Of a stretch of 6,220 bases of DNA, positions 1 through 6,098 are shown in pieces; positions within the stretch are counted from its first letter, which is position 1, and each line of letters opens with the position of its first letter. The stretch spans positions 1 to 6,220 of the forward strand of contig CAJLWS010000096.1 of assembly GCA_905210385.1 (NCBI GenBank), written 5' to 3'. The position numbers and the translations under genes are program-made. The stretch comes from an uncultured Eubacteriales bacterium. GTDB lineage: Bacteria; Bacillota; Clostridia; Oscillospirales; Oscillospiraceae. The notes beneath the pieces were generated by a model. The model worked only from the letters and a program-made list of their open reading frames with translations, ran no database searches and was not told the DNA's origin.

Positions 1-83
1 CCTTATCCTTCATCTTTTTTCTTCACTTGTCCAATATGTATTGTAATCCTACAGTACAAAACGGAGCCTGAGAAAAATTTTGG

Positions 84-112
84 TTGCGTTTGGAGGGGTA
101 TAATGCTATAAT
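84..112 (+). promoter_or_regulatory. Sigma-A-type promoter with extended -10
   Basis: A perfect TATAAT at 107-112 is preceded by TGC, giving an extended -10 (TGnTATAAT). TTGCGT at 84-89 is a partial -35 match at the ideal 17-bp spacing. A second TATAAT at 99-104 has no good -35. The predicted start of transcription is near 118-120, right at the first hairpin of the structured RNA. It could drive a free small RNA, the murA leader, or both. Confidence 0.7.
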
Positions 113-118
113 ATCTGC

Positions 119-205
119 GGCTAAACGCCGCGATAGTCTCTTTGCCCCGGCTATAGGGGCACTTTCTCACACAACCATCGCGCGGGCTCCGCGCCCGTGC
201 TTTTT
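119..205 (+). ncRNA. Candidate structured small RNA or murA leader
   Basis: This segment of about 87 nt lies exactly between a predicted transcription start and an intrinsic terminator. It contains GCGGC/GCCGC (117-121 with 127-131), GCCCC/GGGGC (144-148 with 156-160), and the terminator stem (180-187 with 193-200) followed by five T. ATAG at 133-136 can also pair with CTAT at 151-154 in the loop of the second hairpin, forming a possible pseudoknot. I do not recognise it as 6S, SRP, tmRNA, RNase P or any riboswitch class I know. It may be an independent sRNA or an attenuator controlling murA. The structure is seen in sequence; the RNA itself is inferred. Confidence 0.45.
180..205 (+). terminator. 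Intrinsic terminator ending the short leader transcript
   Basis: GCGCGGGC (180-187) pairs with GCCCGTGC (193-200) in 8 bp with one G-U, around a 5-nt loop. TTTTT (201-205) follows immediately. It sits about 100 nt upstream of the murA start, so transcription from the promoter at 84-112 would have to read through it to reach murA. Confidence 0.6.
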
Positions 206-208
206 CCT

Positions 209-237
209 CCTGTCCGCCAGCGAAGGCGGCGGACAGG
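209..237. repeat. 10-bp perfect inverted repeat upstream of murA
   Basis: CCTGTCCGCC (209-218) and GGCGGACAGG (228-237) are exact reverse complements around a 9-nt spacer. There is no T-run on either strand, so it is not a standard terminator. It could be a 5' UTR hairpin or a protein-binding site; its function is unknown. Confidence 0.6.
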
Positions 238-301
238 TCCGTACACAGATCATGCCTCATCCGGTGGATGATACCAAACCGGCAGCTGGCCGGGAGTCGA
301 G

Positions 302-1606
302 GTGCAGACGTTGAAAAAGTATGTGATTCACGGCGGCAAGCCGTTGTATGGCAAGGTGGAGATCAGCGGCGCAAAGAACGCAGCCGTGGGCATCATCCCC
401 GCCGCCCTGCTGGTGGAGGGTATCTGCCGCATTGAGAATATTCCCCAAATCAGCGATGTGACGCTGATGCTGAACATCCTCCAGGAGCTGGGCGCCAGTG
501 TGCGCACCGTCAACCGCTCCACGGTGGAGGTGGATGCCTCCGCCATCTGCAACCGGCCCATTTCCTATCAGGCCGGACGGAAAATCCGGGCCAGCTACTA
601 CCTGCTGGGCGCCCTGCTGGGCCGCTTCGGACAGGCCGAGGTTCCCCTGCCCGGGGGGTGCGACTTTGGCGGCCGACCCATCGACCAGCACATCAAGGGG
701 CTCACCGCCCTGGGGGCGGACGTGGAGGTCAAGAACGGCTTCATGTGCGCCAAGACTAAGGACGGACGGCTGAAGGGCACCCAGATCTATCTGGATGTGG
801 TCACTGTGGGGGCCACCATGAACCTGATGCTGGCCGCCACTCTTGCCGATGGAATGACGGGGATCGAGAACGCCGCCAAGGAACCCCATATCGTGGACCT
901 GGCCAACTTTCTCAACTCTATGGGGGCGGACATCTCCGGTGCCGGCACTGACGTGATTAAGGTCCGGGGGGTAGAGCGGCTGACCGGAGGGGAATACTCC
1001 ATCATCCCCGACCAGATTGAGGCAGGCACCTACATGGCCGCTGTAGCCGCCGCCGGGGGACAGGTCCGGGTGCGCAACATCATCCCTAAGCACATGGAAT
1101 GCGTCACCGCCAAGCTCCTTGAGATGGGCGTGGAGGTGGAGGAGGATGGGGACAGCCTCATCGTTACCCGCCACGGCCCCCTCCAACGCACCAATATCAA
1201 GACCATGCCCTATCCCGGCTTTCCCACCGATATGCAGCCCCAAATCGCCGCCGTGCTCTGCCTGGCAGAGGGGACCAGCGTGCTCACTGAGGGGGTGTGG
1301 GACAACCGCTACCGCTATACCGAGGAGTTTCGCCGCCTGGGGGCCAAGATCCAGGTGGACGGCAAGATTGCCATCATTGAAGGGGTGGACCACCTCACCG
1401 GAGCGCCTATGGAGGCCTGCGACCTGCGGGCAGGGGCCGCCATGGTCATTGCCGGCCTGGCTGCCCGGGGAACCAGTGAGATCTCTAACGTCAAACACAT
1501 TGAGCGTGGCTATGAGGATATCATCGGCAAGCTGTCCGGCATCGGGGCGGACATCCGGGTGGTGGAGGTTCCTGATCCCGAGGGACAGGTGAGCGCCGCT
1601 GGGTGA
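302..1606 (+). CDS. murA: UDP-N-acetylglucosamine 1-carboxyvinyltransferase (MurA)
   Basis: MurA transfers enolpyruvate from PEP to UDP-GlcNAc, the first committed step of peptidoglycan precursor synthesis in the cytoplasm. The 434-residue product has the normal EPSP-synthase-fold length. Visible family signatures are SGAKNAA near residues 22-28 (substrate-binding Lys25), PGGCDFGGRPID with catalytic Cys120, FPTDMQPQ with Asp310, and HIERGYE with Arg402 near the C-terminus. The Cys rather than Asp at the active site predicts fosfomycin sensitivity. The start is uncertain. GTG at 302 has GGGAG at 292-296, only 5 nt away. TTG at 311 has GAGG at 299-302 with 8-nt spacing and gives an N-terminus starting KKYVIHGG, closer to the usual MurA beginning. 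Firmicutes often carry two paralogues (MurA and MurZ), and I cannot tell which this is. Confidence 0.96.
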   Translation: MQTLKKYVIHGGKPLYGKVEISGAKNAAVGIIPAALLVEGICRIENIPQISDVTLMLNILQELGASVRTVNRSTVEVDASAICNRPISYQAGRKIRASYYLLGALLGRFGQAEVPLPGGCDFGGRPIDQHIKGLTALGADVEVKNGFMCAKTKDGRLKGTQIYLDVVTVGATMNLMLAATLADGMTGIENAAKEPHIVDLANFLNSMGADISGAGTDVIKVRGVERLTGGEYSIIPDQIEAGTYMAAVAAAGGQVRVRNIIPKHMECVTAKLLEMGVEVEEDGDSLIVTRHGPLQRTNIKTMPYPGFPTDMQPQIAAVLCLAEGTSVLTEGVWDNRYRYTEEFRRLGAKIQVDGKIAIIEGVDHLTGAPMEACDLRAGAAMVIAGLAARGTSEISNVKHIERGYEDIIGKLSGIGADIRVVEVPDPEGQVSAAG

Positions 1607-1635
1607 GGCCTCGGCGGGAGAAGAATCGTTTCCAG

Positions 1636-1665
1636 GAATCGCCGCCTGCGGGCGGCAATTCTTTT
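1636..1665 (+). terminator. Weak intrinsic terminator or attenuator after murA
   Basis: GAATCGCCGCC (1636-1646) pairs with GGCGGCAATTC (1651-1661) through ten base pairs and one C-A mismatch. The TGCG loop is closed by C-G, which fits the stable UNCG tetraloop class. Only four T follow (1662-1665), so termination is probably partial and murA transcripts may continue into walJ. Confidence 0.5.
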
Positions 1666-1693
1666 GTCCGGCATACACAGAGGAGGAATCCAC

Positions 1694-2482
1694 ATGTTGA
1701 GCGTGGCCACCCTGGCCAGCGGCTCCTCGGGCAACTGCGCCGTGGTGTCCGACGGCCGGGTACATATCCTGCTGGACGCGGGCATCTCCGCCCGGCGGAT
1801 CCTCCGGGGCCTGGAAGAGCTGGGCATCCAGGGGGATCAGCTGGCGGGTATCCTCCTCACCCACGAGCACAGCGACCATATCTCCGGCCTGTCCACCTTG
1901 TGCCGCCAGTTAAACATGGAGCTGTACGCCACAGCGGGCACCGCCCGGCAGATCTGCTACCGCGTGGCTGGCTTGGAGGATCGGTTCCGGGTGTTCGACC
2001 CGGGAGAGGCCTTTGCCCTTGGGGACCTGGGGGTGGGCAGTTTCGCCCCCAGCCACGACTGCGCCTGCCCCGTGGGCTATACCATCACAGACGGCCGGCG
2101 GCGGCTGGCTCTATGCACTGATACGGGCAAGGTCACTGCCCAGGCCGCCCGTGCCATTCAGGGCGTGGATCTGTTGATCGGTGAGTTCAACTATGACTTG
2201 GACATGCTCCGGGCCGGCCCCTATCCCGCCAGCCTCAAGGAGCGCATCCTAGGCGACCAGGGCCACCTGTCCAATGAAATGGGGGGCAGACTGGCTGCCT
2301 GGGCAGTGGACAAGGGGACCCGCCGGGTGGTACTGGCCCACCTGTCCAAGGAGAACAACAGTCCCGACACTGCCCGGAGAGCCGCCCATCAGGCACTGGA
2401 GGCTATTGGCGCCCGGATCGGGCGGGACGTGTCGGTGAGCGTGGCTCCCCGTGGGGAGAACTCCGGCTGGCTGGAGGTATAG
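1694..2482 (+). CDS. walJ: WalJ/YycJ-type metallo-beta-lactamase-fold hydrolase
   Basis: This 262-residue protein is a cytoplasmic metallo-beta-lactamase-fold hydrolase of the YycJ/WalJ group. The family begins with a short strand and a GSSGN motif, seen here at residues 10-14. The metal-binding motif THEHSDH is at 56-62 (His57, His59, Asp61, His62). Further likely ligands are His121 in PSHDC, Asp143 in CTDTG and His216 in LAHLS. No signal peptide or membrane segment is present. The start at ATG 1694 is fixed by AGGAGG at 1681-1686 with 7-nt spacing; a longer in-frame start at 1664 lacks such a site. In Bacillus and Staphylococcus, walJ follows the WalRK cell-wall two-component genes and lies near rlmH, and homologues have been linked to coordinating division with replication or to 5'-exonuclease-like activity. 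Here the rlmH link is kept but walRK are not adjacent. The exact substrate is inferred only by family. Confidence 0.88.
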   Translation: MLSVATLASGSSGNCAVVSDGRVHILLDAGISARRILRGLEELGIQGDQLAGILLTHEHSDHISGLSTLCRQLNMELYATAGTARQICYRVAGLEDRFRVFDPGEAFALGDLGVGSFAPSHDCACPVGYTITDGRRRLALCTDTGKVTAQAARAIQGVDLLIGEFNYDLDMLRAGPYPASLKERILGDQGHLSNEMGGRLAAWAVDKGTRRVVLAHLSKENNSPDTARRAAHQALEAIGARIGRDVSVSVAPRGENSGWLEV

Positions 2483-2485
2483 GTC

Positions 2486-2968
2486 ATGATAAACGTGAAG
2501 CTCCTCTGCGTGGGTAAGCTCAAGGAGAAGTTCTACGCCGACGCCTGCGCCGAGTACGCCAAGCGGCTGGGCCGGTACTGCAGGCTGGACATCACCGAGC
2601 TGCCGGAGAGCCGTCTGCCCCAGGCTCCCACCCCTGGAGAGATTGCCGCAGCCCTGGAAAAGGAGGGGGAAGCCATCCGGACCAGGATTCCGCCGGGCTC
2701 CATTGTGGTGGCCCTATGCGTGGAGGGAGAGGCGTACTCCAGCGAACAGCTGGCCCAGGCTCTGACCCGTTGGGCTCAGGCGGGGAGCAAGGGGCTGGTG
2801 CTGGTCATTGGCGGCTCCTATGGCCTGCACCCCTCGGTGAAGAAGCTGGCACGGCTGCGCCTGTCCATGTCCCCCATGACCTTCCCCCACCATCTGGCCC
2901 GGGTGATGGCGCTGGAGCAGCTCTATCGAGCTTTCAAAATCCAGGAAGGATCCAGCTATCACAAATAG
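2486..2968 (+). CDS. rlmH: 23S rRNA (pseudouridine-1915-N3)-methyltransferase RlmH
   Basis: RlmH is a SPOUT-class, SAM-dependent enzyme that methylates pseudouridine 1915 in helix 69 of 23S rRNA on assembled 70S ribosomes. The 160-residue length is standard. The N-terminus carries the typical VGKLKEK. The knotted SAM-binding region is visible as LVIGGSYGL (about 106-114), followed by SPMTFPHHLARV (129-140), EQLYRAFKI (144-152) and the conserved C-terminal YHK. The ATG at 2486 lies 3 nt after the walJ stop. Its ribosome binding site GGAGG (2473-2477, 8-nt spacing) is inside walJ, which suggests translational coupling. Nothing is missing or unusual in the protein. Confidence 0.97.
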   Translation: MINVKLLCVGKLKEKFYADACAEYAKRLGRYCRLDITELPESRLPQAPTPGEIAAALEKEGEAIRTRIPPGSIVVALCVEGEAYSSEQLAQALTRWAQAGSKGLVLVIGGSYGLHPSVKKLARLRLSMSPMTFPHHLARVMALEQLYRAFKIQEGSSYHK

Positions 2969-2998
2969 GAAGCATGGGGTTACCTAGGCTCCTTTTTT
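2968..2998 (+). terminator. Intrinsic terminator of the murA-walJ-rlmH unit
   Basis: The stem begins on the last base of the rlmH stop codon. GGAaGC (2968-2973, bulged A) pairs with GCTCC (2988-2992). After an A-G mismatch, TGGG (2975-2978) pairs with CCTA (2983-2986) around a GTTA loop. Six T follow at 2993-2998, then GTTT. It separates this unit from the T-box-controlled valS unit. Confidence 0.7.
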
Positions 2999-3030
2999 GT
3001 TTCTCCCCTGGCGGCGCTCCCCCATCCCCC

Positions 3031-3059
3031 TTGACAAACTCCCCCCCATCCCCTATACT
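3031..3059 (+). promoter_or_regulatory. Strong sigma-A promoter of the valS T-box unit
   Basis: A perfect TTGACA (3031-3036) and TATACT (3054-3059) are separated by exactly 17 bp. The predicted transcription start is near 3066, just ahead of T-box stem I. The spacer is almost all C, with a C7 run at 3041-3047. A similar C-rich stretch (3017-3030) lies directly upstream of the -35. Confidence 0.9.
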
Positions 3060-3065
3060 AAAACC

Positions 3066-3306
3066 CTGTAAAAGGCTTGGATGGGAAGGAGTACCCGCCT
3101 CCCTCTGACCAAGAGAGACGCCGTCTGGTGCGAGGCGTTTCAGAGCAGGCGGGGAAGGTGGTCCCGGAGCTCCGCCTCTGAACCGCAGTAGGGGGCGGCG
3201 GGTTCTCCCGTTACAGAGACAACGAGTGTCCCGCAAGGGAAATTCAGGTGGTACCGCGGTTGTTTCCAATCGCCCTGAGCAAAACGCTCGGGGCGATTTT
3301 CTGTTG
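3066..3306 (+). promoter_or_regulatory. Valine T-box leader controlling valS
   Basis: A T-box riboswitch senses the charging of a specific tRNA. Uncharged tRNA stabilises an antiterminator and allows transcription of the synthetase gene. Stem I has AGTA (3090-3093) and GAA (3154-3156) flanking the specifier-proximal helix CCCGCCT/AGGCGGG (3094-3100 with 3147-3153). Above it are CTCTGA/TCAGAG (3103-3108 with 3140-3145), the AGAGA bulge (3112-3116), ACGCC/GGCGT (3118-3122 with 3134-3138), and an apical loop containing GGTGCGA. In the usual GAA-N-codon register the specifier is GTG (3158-3160, Val); the next triplet GTC is also Val. The F-box CCGTTA (3208-3213) and T-box AGGTGGTACCGCGG (3246-3259) follow. 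The bulge UGGU should pair with an ACCA acceptor end, consistent with tRNA-Val. Antiterminator arms are GGAAA (3238-3242) and TTTCC (3263-3267). Confidence 0.96.
3268..3301 (+). terminator. Regulated terminator of the valS T-box
   Basis: AATCGCCCTGAGC (3268-3280) pairs with GCTCGGGGCGATT (3286-3298) in 13 bp with one U-G, around loop AAAAC. A short interrupted T-run follows (TTTTCTGTT). It abuts the antiterminator arm TTTCC at 3263-3267, as expected for the T-box switch. Readthrough reaches the valS ribosome binding site 13 nt later. Confidence 0.92.
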
Positions 3307-3313
3307 CCCCGAA

Positions 3314-3319
3314 AAGGAG
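3314..3319 (+). promoter_or_regulatory. Ribosome binding site that fixes the valS start
   Basis: AAGGAG lies 9 nt before GTG 3329. The longer in-frame opening at GTG 3248 falls inside the T-box sequence and would translate through the regulated terminator, so 3329 is the real start. Confidence 0.9.
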
Positions 3320-3328
3320 TTGTATAAC

Positions 3329-6091
3329 GTGAAAAAAGAACTGCCCAAGGTCTACGAGCCCCAGGAGGTGGAGGGCCGCATCTACGAGATGTGGGAGAAG
3401 AACGGCTGCTTCGCCGGCCACCGGGATCCCGACAAAAAGCCCTTCACCATCGTCATGCCGCCCCCCAACGTCACCGGCCAGCTCCACATGGGCCACGCCA
3501 TGGACTGCACCCTCCAGGACATCCTCATCCGGTTCAAGCGGATGCAGGGCTACGCCGCCCTGTGGGTGCCCGGCACCGACCACGCCGGCATCGCCACCCA
3601 GATCAAGGTGGAGGAGGACCTGCGGGTCAACGAGGGCCTGACCCGCCACGATCTGGGCCGGGAGAAGTTTCTGGAGCGGGTGTGGGACTGGAAGAACAAG
3701 TACGGCAACCGCATCGTGGAGCAGCAGAAGAAGTTAGGCGCCTCCTGCGACTGGGACCGCTCCCGGTTCACCATGGACGAGGGCTGCTCCAAGGCGGTGC
3801 GGGAGGTGTTCGTCTCCCTGTACGAGAAGGGCCTGATCTACAAGGGCAGCCGCATCGTCAACTGGTGCCCCCACTGCGTCACCGCCCTGTCCGACGCCGA
3901 GGTGGAGTACAAGGACAAGCCCGGCCACCTGTGGCACATCAAGTACCCCATCGTGGGGGAGGAGGGGCGGTACGTCATCGTGGCCACCACCCGTCCGGAG
4001 ACCATGCTGGGGGACACCGGCGTGGCCGTCAACCCCAACGACGAACGCTACCAGGACATCGTGGGCAAGAAGTGCCTGCTGCCCCTCATGGACCGGGAGA
4101 TTCCCATCGTGGCCGACGAGTACGTGGACATGGAGTTCGGCACCGGCTGCGTCAAGATGACCCCCGCCCACGACCCCAACGACTTCGAGGTGGGCCTGCG
4201 CCACAACCTGGACACCATCCGGGTGCTGGACGACCACGGGGTGGTGAACGAAAACGGCGGCAAATACCAGGGCATGGACCGGTACGAGGCCCGGAAGACT
4301 GTTGTCGCGGATTTGGAGGCCCTGGGCCTGCTGGAGAAAATCGAGGACCACCAGCACAACGTGGGCACCTGCTACCGCTGCGGCACCGACGTGGAGCCCA
4401 TCGTGTCCGCCCAGTGGTTTGTAAAGATGGAGCCCCTGGCCAAAGAGGCTCTGCGAGTGGTGAACGACGGGGAGGTCAAGTTCGTCCCCGAGCGCTTTGC
4501 CAAGACCTACACCAACTGGATGGAGAACGTCCACGACTGGTGCATCTCCCGCCAGCTGTGGTGGGGCCACCAGATCCCCGTGTGGTACTGCAACCACTGC
4601 GGCCATATGACCGTCACCCGGGAGGACCCCACGGAATGCGAGCACTGTCACAGTAAGAACATCACCCGGGACCCGGACGTGCTGGACACCTGGTTCAGCT
4701 CCGCCCTGTGGCCCTTCTCCACCCTGGGCTGGCCCGACCAGACGGAGGATTTGAAGTATTTCTACCCCACCGACGTGCTGGTCACCGGGTATGACATCAT
4801 CTTCTTCTGGGTGGCCCGGATGATCTTCTCCGGCTGCGAGCACACCGGCAAGCCCCCCTTCCACACCGTGTTCATCCACGGCCTGGTCCGGGACGACAAG
4901 GGCCGGAAGATGTCCAAATCCCTGGGCAACGGCATCGACCCCCTGGAGATGGCGGACCAGTACGGGGCGGACGCCCTGCGCTTCAACCTGATCACCGGAA
5001 ACTCCCCCGGCAACGACATGCGCTTCTATGTGGAGAAGTGCGAGGCCATGCGGAATTTTGCCAACAAGATTTGGAACGCCAGCCGGTTTGTCCAGATGAA
5101 CCTCACCGTGGAGGACAACCGCCTGCCCGACCACCTGGAGCTGGAGGACAAATGGATTCTCTGCCGCCTGGGCGAGGTCATCGGCGAGGTCACCGAGAAC
5201 ATGGAGGCCTTCGAGCTGGGGGTGGCCTCCGCCAAGGTGTACGACTTCATCTGGAGCGACTTCTGCGACTGGTATATCGAGCTGACCAAGGCCCGCCTCC
5301 AGGGGGACGATCCCCAGGCCAAGGAGGACGCCCAGCACGTGCTGGTGTATGTGCTCACCGAGACGCTGAAGCTCCTCCACCCCTTTATGCCCTTTATTAC
5401 GGAAGAAATTTGGCAGTCCTTACCCCACGAAGAAGAGCGGAGCCGTCGTGAGCAGCGCGGATGGACCGAAGCGAAGGCGAGCGCAGGGGCGCAAGCCCCG
5501 GAGACCAGCCTGAGTGGTCGGGAAGCCGCGCGTTGCGAACAGGCGGAGCTTGACAACAAGAAGGGCGACTTCCTGATGCTCCAGTCCTGGCCGGTGGCCG
5601 ACCCCGCCTGGGCGGATACCCAGGCCAAGGAGGCCATGGAGGCGGTGATGGACGTGATCCGGGCCATCCGGGCGCGGCGCGCGGAGATGAACGTGCCCCC
5701 CTCCAAGAAGGCGGCCCTCACCCTGGTCACCAGCGCCGGGGACATCTTTAAGGCCGGGGAGGCCCACCTGAAGCGGCTGGCCTGGTGCTCCTCCGTCACC
5801 GTCCAGGCGGACGACCTGACGGACACCGCCGGGATGGTGTGCGACGTGACCCACCTAGCCAAGGCCTACCTGCCCCTGGCGGAGCTGGTGGACATCGAAA
5901 AGGAAAAGGCCCGGCTGACCAAGGACCTGGGCAAGAAGCAGGGCGAGCTGAAGGGCCTGGAGGCCAAGCTCAGTAACCCCGGGTTCCTGAGCAAGGCCCC
6001 CGAGGCCGTGGTGGCCGGGGAGCGCGACCGGGCAGAGAAATTGAAGGCCCTGATCGCCAAGCTGGAGGAGCAGCTGACGGCCATGGGCTGA
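3329..6091 (+). CDS. valS: Valyl-tRNA synthetase (ValS)
   Basis: ValS attaches valine to tRNA-Val and edits mischarged threonine. It is a cytoplasmic class Ia synthetase of 920 residues starting at GTG. In order the sequence shows PPPNVTG followed by the HIGH-type motif HMGH (53-56), the CP1 editing domain with TTRPET (220-225) and the conserved HDPND (281-285), and paired cysteines CYRC (348-351), CNHC (421-424) and CEHC (437-440) that may bind zinc. KMSKS follows at 527-531, then the anticodon-binding helical domain with DWYIE (647-651), and a C-terminal coiled-coil arm from about 848 that is rich in Lys, Glu and Leu. Codon use is strongly biased to G/C-ending codons, as expected for high expression. 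Expression is controlled by the valine T-box upstream. The oddity is residues 702-745, an extra 44-residue hydrophilic stretch between LPHE and GDFLM; without it the length (876) matches ordinary ValS. All catalytic motifs are intact, so the enzyme should work. Confidence 0.98.
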   Translation: MKKELPKVYEPQEVEGRIYEMWEKNGCFAGHRDPDKKPFTIVMPPPNVTGQLHMGHAMDCTLQDILIRFKRMQGYAALWVPGTDHAGIATQIKVEEDLRVNEGLTRHDLGREKFLERVWDWKNKYGNRIVEQQKKLGASCDWDRSRFTMDEGCSKAVREVFVSLYEKGLIYKGSRIVNWCPHCVTALSDAEVEYKDKPGHLWHIKYPIVGEEGRYVIVATTRPETMLGDTGVAVNPNDERYQDIVGKKCLLPLMDREIPIVADEYVDMEFGTGCVKMTPAHDPNDFEVGLRHNLDTIRVLDDHGVVNENGGKYQGMDRYEARKTVVADLEALGLLEKIEDHQHNVGTCYRCGTDVEPIVSAQWFVKMEPLAKEALRVVNDGEVKFVPERFAKTYTNWMENVHDWCISRQLWWGHQIPVWYCNHCGHMTVTREDPTECEHCHSKNITRDPDVLDTWFSSALWPFSTLGWPDQTEDLKYFYPTDVLVTGYDIIFFWVARMIFSGCEHTGKPPFHTVFIHGLVRDDKGRKMSKSLGNGIDPLEMADQYGADALRFNLITGNSPGNDMRFYVEKCEAMRNFANKIWNASRFVQMNLTVEDNRLPDHLELEDKWILCRLGEVIGEVTENMEAFELGVASAKVYDFIWSDFCDWYIELTKARLQGDDPQAKEDAQHVLVYVLTETLKLLHPFMPFITEEIWQSLPHEEERSRREQRGWTEAKASAGAQAPETSLSGREAARCEQAELDNKKGDFLMLQSWPVADPAWADTQAKEAMEAVMDVIRAIRARRAEMNVPPSKKAALTLVTSAGDIFKAGEAHLKRLAWCSSVTVQADDLTDTAGMVCDVTHLAKAYLPLAELVDIEKEKARLTKDLGKKQGELKGLEAKLSNPGFLSKAPEAVVAGERDRAEKLKALIAKLEEQLTAMG
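5432..5563. repeat. Palindromic in-frame insertion within valS
   Basis: This 132-nt (44-codon) stretch has no counterpart in the ordinary ValS alignment I know, where a Leu-Pro-His-Glu segment runs almost directly into the short strand ending in Trp-Pro. Its DNA folds on itself. CCGTC (5443-5447) pairs with GGCGG (5542-5546), GT with AC, GC with GC, and GCGCGG (5455-5460) with CCGCGC (5526-5531). Two tandem G-A mismatches sit in the stem. Inside are a GGGGC-GCAA-GCCCC hairpin (5486-5499) and a GACCA/TGGTC hairpin (5503-5519). Codons such as GAA, CGT, GCA, CAA and CTT differ from the GAG/CGC/GCC/CTG pattern of the rest of valS. A small mobile palindromic element captured in frame is the likeliest reading, but the family is not recognised. 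The boundaries are approximate. Confidence 0.55.
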
Positions 6092-6098
6092 CCCCCGG

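Larger units (their letters stand above)
1..301. other. Intergenic region upstream of murA; no credible gene
   Basis: I see no supportable protein gene here. Short open frames exist on both strands, but none has a ribosome binding site or a recognisable product. The first 80 bases are AT-rich and the rest is GC-rich and full of hairpins. The stretch holds a promoter (84-112), a structured transcript with terminator (about 119-205), a 10-bp inverted repeat (209-237) and two smaller hairpins, TCATCC/GGATGA at 257-271 and CCGGC/GCCGG at 279-293. The last one overlaps the putative murA ribosome binding site. A minus-strand gene could begin at the ATG at 13-11 and leave the window, but its support is too weak to call. 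Confidence 0.6.

Noticed and set aside
1..13. Possible divergent gene starting at the minus-strand ATG 13-11
   Set aside because: Only four codons are visible, there is no good ribosome binding site and no convincing minus-strand promoter.
219..228. AGCGAAGGCG shared between the upstream inverted repeat and the valS insert (5470-5479)
   Set aside because: Ten-base matches are expected by chance several times in a window of this size and composition.
1664..1693. Earlier in-frame start of walJ
   Set aside because: The extra residues would be encoded by the terminator T-run and the AGGAGG site itself; ATG 1694 with AGGAGG at 7 nt is much better.
257..1879. 540-codon open frame on the minus strand opposite murA
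   Set aside because: It is a mirror of murA caused by high GC at third positions: low-complexity His/Gly/Val/Asp-rich product, no ribosome binding site, no recognisable domain.
3248..3328. N-terminal extension of valS from GTG 3248
   Set aside because: It lies inside the T-box and its terminator; the GTG at 3329 has a proper ribosome binding site and gives the normal ValS N-terminus.
3734..5380. 548-codon open frame on the minus strand opposite valS
   Set aside because: It is another antisense shadow of a strongly codon-biased gene, rich in Val/Gly/His without domain structure.
5437..5549. GCGGAGC direct repeats (5437-5443 and 5543-5549) as target-site duplication of the valS insert
   Set aside because: Their spacing of 106 nt is not a multiple of three, so an exact insertion between them would break the frame; at 7 bp in GC-rich DNA it is probably coincidence.
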